64,000 nucleotides of DNA from Cupriavidus plantarum (GCF_905397285.1 NZ_CAJPUX010000001.1:124001-188000), one strand, 5' to 3'; numbered from the stretch's first letter, positions 11,101 to 18,187 are shown. Program-made: numbers and translations. Notes: a model not told the origin generated them from the letters alone.

Positions 11101-11994
11101 GCGCTGTACTACTTCCTCAAAGAGACCTTCGGTATCCGCCCGTACATCATCAACGGCGATTCTCAGGGCCGTCAAGGATACATAGACAAGTTTTCGTCAA
11201 AGCCGGGATTCGACGTCATCATCCTATCTACCCTTGCGGCTGGCGCTGGATTGAACGTTACCGCGGCAAATCACGTTTTCCACTTCACCCGTGCCTGGAA
11301 CCCTTCCAAGGAGGCTCAAGCGACCGACCGGGCGTTTCGCATTGGGCAGGAGCGGGATGTCTTCGTGTATTGCCCGACCGTAGTTGCCGACGACTTCAAC
11401 ACGTTTGAAGTCAGATTAGATGAGCTTCTCAAGCGCAAAGCAGGTCTGGCGGGAGCAACCCTCGATGACGGAGGGTTGACGGCTATGCTGAATGGCGCCG
11501 GCAAAGACGCAAGCTTCAAGGAGCTCGTTGATGAGGGTGGCGCCGCCGCGGCCATCCCGAAGCGATACCTTACGATGGATGACGTCGACCGCATGGATGG
11601 TGAGGCCTTTGAGGTTTTTTGCTGCCTCTTATGGAACAAGCAAGGATTCCAGGCCACTGTGACACCCAAGGCTGGTGGAGACGGAGGAATCGACGTCGTT
11701 GCTCTCAGAGGCCGGGGAGGAGAGCTGCTCCAGTGCAAGAGCTCGAAGTCTGCCGAAGTTGGCTGGGACGCCATCAAAGAGGTAACGGCAGGCGCCGCGC
11801 GCTATCAAGCGCGGTTCCGTGGCACACAATTCCGTAGACTCGCTGTGACAAACCAAGCTTTTACGCGTGCCGCGGTGACTCAGGCTGAGGCAAACCAGGT
11901 TTTGCTAGTGACTAGGTCCCGTCTGGAAGAGCTTATAGGCGCTCACCCAGTATCTAATCATGAGTTTGATGAGGTCTTGAACGACCTCATCTGA
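8149..11994 (+). CDS. zorD: Zorya type I protein ZorD (SNF2 helicase with C-terminal Mrr-like nuclease)
   Basis: ZorD is the DNA-degrading effector of type I Zorya. The 1281-residue protein has an uncharacterised N-terminal half (about 1-600) and then a SNF2/Rad54-type ATPase. Motif I is DDMGLGKT (from residue 635), motif II is DEAQ (756), and CTGTPVENS starts near 783. The C-lobe motifs are STLAAGAGLN and ATDRAFRIGQ. The last ~130 residues are an Mrr-like restriction-endonuclease domain: Asp1182 in GGDGGIDV and QCK (1195-1197), the D...QxK catalytic arrangement. A coiled-coil-like charged stretch precedes the helicase. ATG at 8149 overlaps the zorC stop and has GGAG six bases upstream; a longer GTG start at 8107 is less likely. 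All catalytic motifs look intact. Confidence 0.93.
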   Translation: MGLFDFFKRAAAAKADKPTLMTSWKLEGVRIEFARELAESTADGLLDAIHEAGPDDSVLGAYLAQLAAENRCRLDRKGALIPWGDLYDLQGSAEHVGALKLLGLPPQGPLRPVLDSSGTLSGQDFELTVTGWTDGAKQVHLERLDGAVATVHGESQMLSAAAWATAAEVSAFRNRDDSERTQHAQELAWGRIRRIADRAGALYASPYLETTLVLTPDTLRLPLSKHDTPFGRVLTVSPTFEGAPDGWLTAFDGFNSVQPHYDLTRGSGRIRVVISEPVRKVLNVIKREMPNRRVAGAKAEKFVHNPFAFLGDAAHEVLKTDEFEADRAEAGAVAAVFNIVARTENGRLNAVELVVTEHFGDGSARTDCKACKTVDELDAFLLTLKEALEQDRERFPWDEYDLTLDAESTVQLEQGLQLAHLWRTQPAERISFDDVYELDGYSGRVEGIGAAKPIYVPVFQKEKKEEGDSGWLPSDLTPMVKVTLQGHEGQVLVPLTKEWVRDFDKQVQEAEEKGLPDVKNSSLPTSIATAQARTLADSFKSMVEAQERVEEENTSQAKKEKKARQTLLVKTNFHDVDYFEERRTSLALPDDWQAQLPKCLRPGIELKRHQHYGVAWFQHLVSKAPAECRGALLADDMGLGKTLQLLSVLAWYYEGNRNAAPSVIFAPKSLLENWANESKKFFNDSFPEVLVLYGDELKERKQPPSLIDSQLRDKGIEDLLKPSWVGTAKVIITTYEVLTSYEFSLAKQPFAFLICDEAQRIKTPGTLVTLAAKKLKADFRIACTGTPVENSLADLWCLFDLVQPGLLGALEDFGKTYRRPIECETDEQKDTLKRLQTAIAPQTLRRTKADIAADLPLKYFAMKKAAQTKLEFKPALDTEERLEIALTEHQRILYKGGLKKLQDAAKEANGRKRAQLSFGALHLMKAVCAEPYCLPGTKFLVDRSGREVHLANSPKLDWLLEHLAEVKAAGEKAIVFTELREAQAALYYFLKETFGIRPYIINGDSQGRQGYIDKFSSKPGFDVIILSTLAAGAGLNVTAANHVFHFTRAWNPSKEAQATDRAFRIGQERDVFVYCPTVVADDFNTFEVRLDELLKRKAGLAGATLDDGGLTAMLNGAGKDASFKELVDEGGAAAAIPKRYLTMDDVDRMDGEAFEVFCCLLWNKQGFQATVTPKAGGDGGIDVVALRGRGGELLQCKSSKSAEVGWDAIKEVTAGAARYQARFRGTQFRRLAVTNQAFTRAAVTQAEANQVLLVTRSRLEELIGAHPVSNHEFDEVLNDLI

Positions 11995-12033
11995 GACAAT
12001 TAACAGAAGCAAACGAAACCAAAAAGACCAAAA

Positions 12034-13896
12034 ATGGATGCAAATGCCATCGCGCTGCTGGACATCTTCGAAAGGAAGATGCGACTCGAAATCCCAATGT
12101 TCCAGCGGCAGTATGTCTGGGGGCAGGAGCATCAGTGGGAGCCTCTCTGGGAAGATATATCGCGCAAGTTCACTGAGTTTATTGAGGACCGTCGGGACGC
12201 GCCAGTCCACTTTCTGGGTGCAATGGTGCTGGACCAGAAGCAGACGCATGTCGGTCGCGTCGAGAGACGGAGCGTAATTGACGGCCAACAGCGTCTGACC
12301 ACGCTGCAGATTTTCCTCGCGGCATTTCGCGACTTCTGTCGCGAGGAAGGTCTCGAAGAGTTCGCCGAGGAGTGCGAGAAGTACACCCTCAACTCGGGCC
12401 GGATGGCTGAACCCGAAGTTGAGAAGTTCAAGGTCTGGCCGACTCTCTCCGACCGTTCGCAGTTCATGGACGTGCTGACGGCGGGCTCGAAACCGTCCCT
12501 CGAGAAGATTCATCCTCTCACTCGTCGACCGTACGCGAGAAAGTACAATCCCCGGCCCCGCATGGTTGAAGCGTATCTCTTCTTCCATGAGCAGATATTT
12601 GCCTACTTCAAGGGCTCGCCAGACGAGCCTCCGGTTGGCGAAGACATCGCGATGGAGCATCGCGTCGAAGCATGCTTTGAAGCGCTCAAGACAGCGCTGA
12701 AAGTCGTAGCGATTGACCTGGGCGACGGAGATGACGCACAGGTCATCTTCGAAACGCTTAATGCGAGAGGCGAGCCGCTTCTGCCGGCGGACCTCTTGCG
12801 AAACTACATCTTCTTGCGGGCCGCTAGATATGGCGAAAAGCAGGAAGAGCTCTACGAGCAGTACTGGTCAACGTTTGATGAGCCGTTCTGGCGCGAAGAG
12901 GTGACACAAGGTCGACTGCGTCGACCCCGAAGCGACCTTTTCATCCAGCACTACCTCGCCAGCAAGCAGGCGAGGGACATCCCAATCAAGCACCTATTCG
13001 TCGAGTACAAGCACTGGGTGGAGCGTGATAAGCCTTTCTCAAGCGTCCAGGACGAGCTTTCGGAACTTGCCCGGCAGCGTGACAATTTCCGGAAGATTTC
13101 GGTTTCTCACGAATCTCCTTTACTTGGTGACCTGGCCCATTTCCTGAACCTCTTTGATGTCAGTACGGCCTACCCGCCGTTACTGGCAATGCTCGACTTG
13201 AACGCCAGTGACGCTGACATGGCGGAAACGGCCAAGATGCTCGAGAGTTATCTCGTGCGTCGAGCCGTTTGTGGCGGTGAGACGAAGGCTTACAACAGAA
13301 TCTTTATGGCTCTTACGCGGACGGTACGCAGCAAAGGAGCTACCGCCGAGGTTGTCCGCGCATTCCTGACGGCACTCCGGAGTGCGACTGATGAATGGCC
13401 CAGCGACGATGCTGTGTCCGCAGCTTGGATGAGCCGCAATGCATACCAGTCGCTCAACAATTTGAGGTTGACACACGTTCTCTGGCGCATCAGCGAAACG
13501 TATCGGTCGTCCAAATCAGAGAACGTAAGCACGAACTCTCCGCTCACGGTCGAGCACATTATGCCGCAAGGTTGGGTACCTCACTGGCCGCTCGCAGACG
13601 GCTCGCAGGGCGTTGAGCATGCGTGGTTCGCCGACGAAGCAGCGCCAGGAGTGGCCGAAAGCCGGCGCCGAAACGAGCTGATTCAGACGTTCGGTAACCT
13701 GACGCTTATCACTGGAAGTCTTAATAGTGCCTTGAAGAACAGTGCTTGGGCCACCAAGCGCGATGCGATTCTCACGCACTCCGTGTCACCGATAAACGGT
13801 GTGCTTAATCGCTTCCTCATCTGGGACGAGTCGACAATCGAGATACGCGGACGCGAGCTGCTGGACCGTGCGTTGATGCTTTGGAGCAGAGGCTAA
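12034..13896 (+). CDS. DUF262-DUF1524 (GmrSD-like) nuclease next to Zorya
   Basis: This 620-residue protein joins an N-terminal DUF262 domain to a C-terminal DUF1524 HNH-type nuclease, as in the single-chain form of the GmrSD modification-dependent restriction enzymes. DUF262 shows FQRQYVW (23-29) and IDGQQRLTTL (82-91), the ParB/Srx-like nucleotide-binding signature. DUF1524 shows VEHIMPQ (506-512) and NLTL (555-558), with further Asn and Trp-x-x-Lys residues of the HNH fold. It starts 39 bp after zorD, without a clear Shine-Dalgarno, on the same strand, so it is probably in the same transcript. It is not a standard type I Zorya component, so it may be an extra effector or simply an island neighbour. 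Confidence 0.88.
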   Translation: MDANAIALLDIFERKMRLEIPMFQRQYVWGQEHQWEPLWEDISRKFTEFIEDRRDAPVHFLGAMVLDQKQTHVGRVERRSVIDGQQRLTTLQIFLAAFRDFCREEGLEEFAEECEKYTLNSGRMAEPEVEKFKVWPTLSDRSQFMDVLTAGSKPSLEKIHPLTRRPYARKYNPRPRMVEAYLFFHEQIFAYFKGSPDEPPVGEDIAMEHRVEACFEALKTALKVVAIDLGDGDDAQVIFETLNARGEPLLPADLLRNYIFLRAARYGEKQEELYEQYWSTFDEPFWREEVTQGRLRRPRSDLFIQHYLASKQARDIPIKHLFVEYKHWVERDKPFSSVQDELSELARQRDNFRKISVSHESPLLGDLAHFLNLFDVSTAYPPLLAMLDLNASDADMAETAKMLESYLVRRAVCGGETKAYNRIFMALTRTVRSKGATAEVVRAFLTALRSATDEWPSDDAVSAAWMSRNAYQSLNNLRLTHVLWRISETYRSSKSENVSTNSPLTVEHIMPQGWVPHWPLADGSQGVEHAWFADEAAPGVAESRRRNELIQTFGNLTLITGSLNSALKNSAWATKRDAILTHSVSPINGVLNRFLIWDESTIEIRGRELLDRALMLWSRG

Positions 13897-14054
13897 GCCT
13901 GGTGCAACTGGATGAGAATGGCCTTCTCTGGTCCAGCAGGCTGAACTGTTATCAAGCCAGTACTTGAAACCTGGTGACGAAGTACGGTGCTCACCTCCGC
14001 GTCGGGCAACGACTGAGCGCCGGATAGCCTCAATTGGTGGAATTGGGGCAGGAC
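13897..14054. other. Intergenic stretch, possible truncated gene end on the minus strand
   Basis: No confident gene lies here. On the minus strand the sequence reads as a plausible C-terminal fragment of about 50 codons ending in ILIQLHQA and a TAG at 13893-13895. It is open up to the IS remnant that begins near 14055. If real, it is the tail of a gene cut by the insertion sequence. The protein family is not recognisable. Confidence 0.25.
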
Positions 14055-14341
14055 TGACCTGCTCCCCGTGTTTAGTATCGTGACGGTGTAGAGTCCGTTC
14101 CCAGGAGGAACGGTCATGAAGAAGCGATTCACCGAAGAACAGATCATCGGCGTGCTGAAGGAGGCCGAGGCAGTGCTGAAGCACGCGGAGCTTTGCCGCA
14201 AACACGGCATCTCGGAGGCCACTACTACAACTGGAAGTGGAAGGCAAAGTTTGGCGGGATGACCGTGTCCGACGCGCAGCGTCTGAAGGGGCTGGAGCAG
14301 GAGAACAACAAGCTCAAACGCCTGCTTGCCGATTCAATGCT
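14055..14341 (+). mobile_element. Remnant of an IS3-family (IS407-group) element, left end and orfA part
   Basis: The stretch begins with TGACCTGCTCCCC, which resembles the terminal inverted repeats of IS407-type elements. It continues through a short leader with AGGAGGA into a damaged orfA. Homology stops abruptly at about 14341, where the next bases form an unrelated hairpin. orfB and the right end are missing, so the element cannot move by itself. Confidence 0.75.
14116..14341 (+). pseudogene. Broken IS3-family transposase orfA
   Basis: Translation from ATG 14116 gives MKKRFTEEQIIGVLKEAEAV and then CRKHGISEA, the helix-turn-helix N-terminus of IS407-type OrfA. At about 14220 the reading frame slips by one base: ACC-TAC-TAC has become AC-TAC-TAC. 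Homology resumes in another frame as YYNWK and KAKFGGM, with an extra Trp-Lys pair. It continues to LEQENNKLKRLLADSML, the leucine-zipper region, and then ends. Both the frameshift and the 3' truncation show it is non-functional. Confidence 0.82.
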
Positions 14342-14356
14342 CGCTAATGTGCGAAG

Positions 14357-14386
14357 AATGGCCTCCACATGGAGGCCATTTTTTTT
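14357..14386 (+). terminator. Strong hairpin terminator after the IS remnant
   Basis: A perfect 10-bp stem (AATGGCCTCC at 14357-14366 with GGAGGCCATT at 14371-14380), loop ACAT, is followed by a run of T. It would terminate plus-strand transcription coming from the Zorya/DUF262 genes. Confidence 0.85.
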
Positions 14387-14408
14387 CTACAGAAGGTACC
14401 GCTCAGGG

Positions 14409-14457
14409 GGCTCTTAACCGTCGCGATGGCCGGCCCTGCCCGGGATCCATCACCAAA
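14409..14457 (+). repeat. 49-bp direct repeat, copy 1
   Basis: This 49-bp unit recurs at 14587-14635 with three mismatches. It begins GGCTCTTAACCGTCGCGATG and ends CCATCACCAAA. Each copy can fold, GATGG pairing with CCATC around a CCGG...CCGG core, and the differences keep the outer stem. Each copy follows a hairpin. No coding capacity is evident. Confidence 0.85.
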
Positions 14458-14544
14458 CGAAACCGAAGATAACTAGATGGGATGCTTATCGCAATCGCGG
14501 TCTTACTAGATATTCATCTCATTGAAATTGGAAAGCCTCAATAA

Positions 14545-14571
14545 CAAAATCCGCCACGGAGGCGGATTTTG
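14545..14571. terminator. Perfect inverted repeat, bidirectional terminator-like
   Basis: CAAAATCCGCC (14545-14555) pairs completely with GGCGGATTTTG (14561-14571) around a 5-base loop. The A and T ends would serve as a terminator in both directions. On the minus strand it lies downstream of the PemK-like gene. Confidence 0.6.
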
Positions 14572-14586
14572 TAGTGCTACGCAGGA

Positions 14587-14635
14587 GGCTCTTAACCGTC
14601 GCGATGGCCGGTCCTGCCCGGGCCCCATCACCAAA
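14587..14635 (+). repeat. 49-bp direct repeat, copy 2
   Basis: Second copy of the unit at 14409-14457, 178 bp downstream of the first, differing at three positions. It again follows a hairpin (14545-14571). Together the two look like a duplicated non-coding cassette of hairpin plus 49-bp element; what it does is unknown. Confidence 0.85.
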
Positions 14636-14666
14636 GTGAGTCGAGTATAGCCCGAGGCGCAGCCGA

Positions 14667-15635
14667 TCACAAGATGTGGTCAGTGTCCCCCGTTATGGCG
14701 TCTACGGGGAACAACTCCTGCATCTCGGCCAGCGTCAGCTTCGAGTCTGCCGCCACCCGCTCGTAGAGGGAGAAAAGTCTCAGCCGCTCCTGCATTGCCT
14801 CGATCTCCGATCGTAGTTGCAACGATTGTGCTCGTTCAGTAGCCAAGCGCTCGGTGTCTTCGGCCCGGTCTCCTGCACCGATACCGTACAGTATTGCTTG
14901 TTTCAACTGCGTACGCGTATGGCCCCGCACGGCCGTGCGGAATGTGTGGTCCCGCGATTGACGGCGCGGAGAATTCACTACGAGTGGCGCGATGATACGG
15001 CTGGCGGTGATCGTCTGGATCATTGTGCAGATTGCCCAACTGGGCTTTCGGTAATCCGCCATGTTGGCCAACTGCGACGTCACCTCGACGGTTGCTTTGT
15101 CCGCGGCATCGGGTTGCTTCGAACTGACGGGGACTACCTGCACCAGATCTTCGGCGTTTCGCTGGAGGACTTGCGTCACGATGGCGAGTCGCCGCTTGGG
15201 CATGCTGTACAACTGCACGGTATCCACATAGCGCTTGCCGACTTCGATATCCCCGTTTGATGTTCCAACGGAAAGGTGTTGGCCGAACTCCACCTCTACG
15301 ATTGCCCATGGGTGCAGCACCGCTCGAGCCTTCTTGTTGCGAACGGCGAGGATGTCCCTCAGGTAATGCTGCTGGTCGATTTGAGCGCGTCGAATGAGTC
15401 GGACGACATAGGTAGTCGGATCAATGGATGGCTGATGACGGACGCTTTGTACTTGCCACCGGTGTTCAGGGCTTCCAGCAAACTTCTTCGTGAAGAAGAC
15501 TGGGTTCTTGGCTCCGGGGTCGGTGGGCAAAAGTACTTCATCGATGCCGTGATGAAGTTCGTATCCGAGAGGAACGTAGATACGAGCACCGGTGGCGGCC
15601 TCCACCGTGGCCTCTTCGTACAGGATGACGATCAT
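14667..15635 (-). CDS. PemK/MazF-like domain protein of unknown function
   Basis: The 322-residue product has a middle part (about 108-215) that looks like the PemK/MazF/Kid barrel: HPWAIVEVEFGQ, a basic KRRLAIVTQV strand, LVQVVPVSS, then WAICTMIQTITASRI. The first ~100 residues (YVPLGYELHHGIDEVLL and onward) and the last ~100, which are charged and helical, match nothing I recognise. It is much longer than a classical MazF (~110 residues) and no antitoxin gene is adjacent. The ATG at 15635 has no good ribosome binding site and lies only 37 bp after a terminator, while the frame is open a further 60 bp upstream. The gene may therefore have lost its natural 5' end when the island was inserted. 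Function is uncertain; a nuclease or nucleic-acid role is inference. Confidence 0.5.
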   Translation of the reverse strand: MIVILYEEATVEAATGARIYVPLGYELHHGIDEVLLPTDPGAKNPVFFTKKFAGSPEHRWQVQSVRHQPSIDPTTYVVRLIRRAQIDQQHYLRDILAVRNKKARAVLHPWAIVEVEFGQHLSVGTSNGDIEVGKRYVDTVQLYSMPKRRLAIVTQVLQRNAEDLVQVVPVSSKQPDAADKATVEVTSQLANMADYRKPSWAICTMIQTITASRIIAPLVVNSPRRQSRDHTFRTAVRGHTRTQLKQAILYGIGAGDRAEDTERLATERAQSLQLRSEIEAMQERLRLFSLYERVAADSKLTLAEMQELFPVDAITGDTDHIL

Positions 15636-15671
15636 CGTCGATGGGAACTGCTTGTTCCATGTCGGCTGCGC

Positions 15672-15702
15672 AAAAAGAAGGGCCTCCCGCTGAGAGGCCC
15701 TT
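15672..15702 (-). terminator. Terminator of the tartrate gene pair (minus strand)
   Basis: A 9-bp stem (15678-15686 with 15694-15702, core GGGCCTC/GAGGCCC) is followed on the minus strand by TTCTTTTT. It ends the transcript of the binding-protein gene and lies at the island's right edge. Confidence 0.75.
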
Positions 15703-15804
15703 CACCTTCTGCATCGTGTCGACAGGCCGACCGATGCGTGGCAGCAACTCTATGAAACGGCGCGGCGCGCGTAAATCGCCGCGCTACGAAATCGCCTTAC
15801 TCGT

Positions 15805-16797
15805 TCACTCCGGCTGGATCCCCGCGTCCTGGATGATCTTGCCCCAGTGCGCCACCTCGGACTCATAGAACTTCTTGTGGCCCGCCGGCGAGAGGCGTTC
15901 GTCGGTGATCATCGTGATGCCGAGGGCCTCTTCGCGTTTGATGAGGTCGGGGTCTTTCAGGGCGGCGCGGAGGGCGGTGTTGAGTTTGGTGAGGACAGCC
16001 GGTGGCGTGCCATGCGGCGCGTAGAGGCCGTGCCACACCGTGAAGTTGAAGCCGGGCAGTCCCGCTTCGTTCAGCGTGGGGACATTGGCCAGCGCGGGAA
16101 CGGCGGAGCGCTGGAGGCTGCTGACGCCGTAGGCCTTGACCTTCTTGCCTTCGATCTGCGGCGTGCTGTTGGTCGCCTGTTCGCACATCAGGTCTACCTG
16201 TCCGCCCATCAGGTCCGACATCGCCGGGCCGGTGCCCTTGTAGGGCACAAAGGTCATCTTGCTCTTGAGCATGCTCTGCAGCATCAGCCCGCACAGGTGC
16301 GAAGCCGAACCCACGCCCGCGTTGGCGAGGTTGAGCTTGTCGCCGTCGGCGGAGATCAGTTTCCGCAGTTCCGCCAGCGTGTTCGGTGCAAGCTGGGGTT
16401 TGCCGATCAGCGTCGAAGGCGCTTCATTGATCAGGCCGAGGAACTCGAGGTCCGAGGTCTTGTAGCCCAGCTTGCGGTACAGCGACGGCGCGGTGGCCAG
16501 GCCGATATGGTGGACGAGCAGCGTATAGCCATCGGGCGTCGCGCGCGCCACGCGGGCGGTGCCGATGGTGCCCCCCGCGCCCGTGGTGTTCTCCACCACG
16601 ACCGTCTGGTTCAGTTGCTTGCGCAGGGCCTCTGCCACATCGCGCGCGATCTTGTCGCTCGGACCGCCGGCGGCGAAAGGCACGACGAGGGTGATGGGTT
16701 TGTCGGGAAAGTCGGCGAAGGCGATTGCCGGGGTGAAAGCGATACCACAGGCCACAGCGAGGCCTGCGGCGCGAAGGATCGCGCGCGGGTTCAGCAT
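15805..16797 (-). CDS. Bug-family (TctC-like) periplasmic solute-binding protein, probably for tartrate
   Basis: This 330-residue protein begins with a cleavable signal peptide (MLNPRAILRAAGLAVACGIA to AIAFA) and continues as a Bug/TctC extracytoplasmic binding protein. Family features include FPDKPITLVVPFAAGGPSDK, VVVENTTGAGGTIGT and YPGY-type motifs later replaced by EAGLPGFNFT. It lies 95 bp downstream of the D-tartrate dehydratase gene on the same strand, so its likely ligand is tartrate or a similar hydroxy-diacid. The ligand is inference from context. No TctA/TctB membrane genes are adjacent, which is typical of the expanded Bug family in Burkholderiales. Confidence 0.9.
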   Translation of the reverse strand: MLNPRAILRAAGLAVACGIAFTPAIAFADFPDKPITLVVPFAAGGPSDKIARDVAEALRKQLNQTVVVENTTGAGGTIGTARVARATPDGYTLLVHHIGLATAPSLYRKLGYKTSDLEFLGLINEAPSTLIGKPQLAPNTLAELRKLISADGDKLNLANAGVGSASHLCGLMLQSMLKSKMTFVPYKGTGPAMSDLMGGQVDLMCEQATNSTPQIEGKKVKAYGVSSLQRSAVPALANVPTLNEAGLPGFNFTVWHGLYAPHGTPPAVLTKLNTALRAALKDPDLIKREEALGITMITDERLSPAGHKKFYESEVAHWGKIIQDAGIQPE

Positions 16798-16852
16798 GGT
16801 GTCTCCTGATTGTTATGGTGGTACTGCCGGGTGTACTGCGGACTACAAACGA

Positions 16853-16878
16853 CGAAACCCGCCTGCATCGCAAGCGGG
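16853..16878 (-). terminator. Weak hairpin between tarD and the binding-protein gene
   Basis: CCCGC (16858-16862) pairs with GCGGG (16874-16878), with a further three base pairs inside. On the minus strand it is followed by TTTCGTCGTTT. It may attenuate rather than stop read-through. Confidence 0.4.
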
Positions 16879-16892
16879 GATCGGGGGAGATA

Positions 16893-18059
16893 TCAGGCCG
16901 ACAACGCCTGCATCACGCTATACAAATCGGACTTGCCCTCGAAGCCGATGCCCGGCAGATCGGGCATGGTCACGTAGCTGTTTTCAACCTTCACGCCATC
17001 GGGAAAGCCGCCATACGGCTGGAACAGGTCCGGGTAACTTTCGTTGCCGCCGAGGCCGAGGCCCGCGGCGATGTTCAGCGACATCTGGTGCCCGCCATGC
17101 GGAATGCAGCGGCTGGCGGACCAGCCGTGCTGCTTGAGCATGTCAAGCGTACGCAGGTACTCGACGAGGCCATACGACAGCGCGCAATCGAACTGCAGCC
17201 AATCGCGATCGGGACGCATGCCGCCGTAGCGGATGAGGTTACGCGCGTCCTGCATCGAGAACAGGTTCTCGCCCGTGGCCATCGGCTTGTCGTAGTAGTT
17301 GCGCAGCGTGGCCTGTAGCTCGTAGTCGAGCGGATCGCCCGCTTCCTCGTACCAGAACAGATCGTACTGCGACAGCGCCTTGGCGTAGGCAACCGCGGTG
17401 TCCAGGTCGAAGCGGCCATTCGCGTCGACGCACAGACGCTGGCCATCCTGCAGGATGCTCAGGATCGAATCGATGCGGCGCAGGTCCTCGTCGAGCGATG
17501 CCCCGCCGATCTTCTTCTTCACCACGGTGTAGCCGCGATCGAGATAGCTGCGCATCTCGTCCTTGAGCTTGCCATGGTCCTGGCCCGGATAGTAATAGCC
17601 GCCCGCAGCGTAGACGAATACCTTGCGGTTCGGTTTGCCGTCGCCATAGCGATCGGCCAGCAACTGGAACAGCGGCTTGCCCTCGATCTTCGCCACGGCG
17701 TCCCACACGGCCATGTCGATCGTGCCGATGGCCACCGAACGCTCGCCGTGGCCGCCGGGCTTCTCGTTCGTGAACATCGTGTCCCAGATCTCGTGCGGAT
17801 CGAGGTTGTTGCCGGTCGCGTCGACGAGCGAGTCGGGGTCCGCTTCCATGATGCGCGGGATGAAGCGCTCGCGCATCAGCATGCCCTGGCCATAGCGGCC
17901 GTTGGAATTGAAACCGTAACCGACGACGGGCTTGCCGTCCCGGATCACGTCGGTGATCACGGCGACGAGGCTCAGCGTCATCTTGCTGAAGTCGATATAG
18001 GCATTGCGGATGGGCGAGCTGATCGGCAGCGTCTTCTCGCGAATTTCTACGATTCTCAT
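16893..18059 (-). CDS. tarD: D-tartrate dehydratase (enolase superfamily)
   Basis: TarD dehydrates D-tartrate to oxaloacetate. The 388-residue protein follows the characterised Bradyrhizobium enzyme closely in motif and spacing. It has an N-terminal capping domain with NAYIDFSKMTLSLVAV, the KKK of the KxK acid/base motif (181-183), metal ligands Asp212 (VDANGRFD), Glu238 (YEEAGDP) and Glu264 (TGENLFS), and catalytic His321 (CIPHGGH). The start is ATG 18059, six bases after GGAG; the frame is open 18 codons further upstream but without a ribosome site. A divergent LysR gene and a co-directional Bug binding protein form a D-tartrate module with it. Specificity is inferred from strong sequence resemblance recalled from the family. 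Confidence 0.92.
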   Translation of the reverse strand: MRIVEIREKTLPISSPIRNAYIDFSKMTLSLVAVITDVIRDGKPVVGYGFNSNGRYGQGMLMRERFIPRIMEADPDSLVDATGNNLDPHEIWDTMFTNEKPGGHGERSVAIGTIDMAVWDAVAKIEGKPLFQLLADRYGDGKPNRKVFVYAAGGYYYPGQDHGKLKDEMRSYLDRGYTVVKKKIGGASLDEDLRRIDSILSILQDGQRLCVDANGRFDLDTAVAYAKALSQYDLFWYEEAGDPLDYELQATLRNYYDKPMATGENLFSMQDARNLIRYGGMRPDRDWLQFDCALSYGLVEYLRTLDMLKQHGWSASRCIPHGGHQMSLNIAAGLGLGGNESYPDLFQPYGGFPDGVKVENSYVTMPDLPGIGFEGKSDLYSVMQALSA

Positions 18060-18135
18060 CACGTCTCCATAGGTGCCCGCCGGACCAGGATGGCGGGAAC
18101 GAGTCGGTAGCATAGGAGCCCGGAATGCGCCTAGA

Positions 18136-18174
18136 ATTCACCGAAAGTCAATTGACTAGTAACCCACGGTGAAT
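18136..18174. promoter_or_regulatory. Nested palindromes in the tarD-lysR divergent region
   Basis: ATTCACCG (18136-18143) and CGGTGAAT (18167-18174) form perfect 8-bp inverted arms. Between them sits a perfect 12-bp palindrome, AGTCAATTGACT (18146-18157). The block lies in the 128-bp divergent gap and is a likely operator for the adjacent LysR-type regulator. Confidence 0.65.
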
Positions 18175-18187
18175 ACCGCATGCGGCC

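Noticed and set aside
14357..15635. Type III toxin-antitoxin (ToxIN-like) reading of the 49-bp repeats plus PemK-like protein
   Set aside because: The repeats lie at the 3' end of the gene, not upstream, only two copies exist, and the protein is much larger than ToxN.
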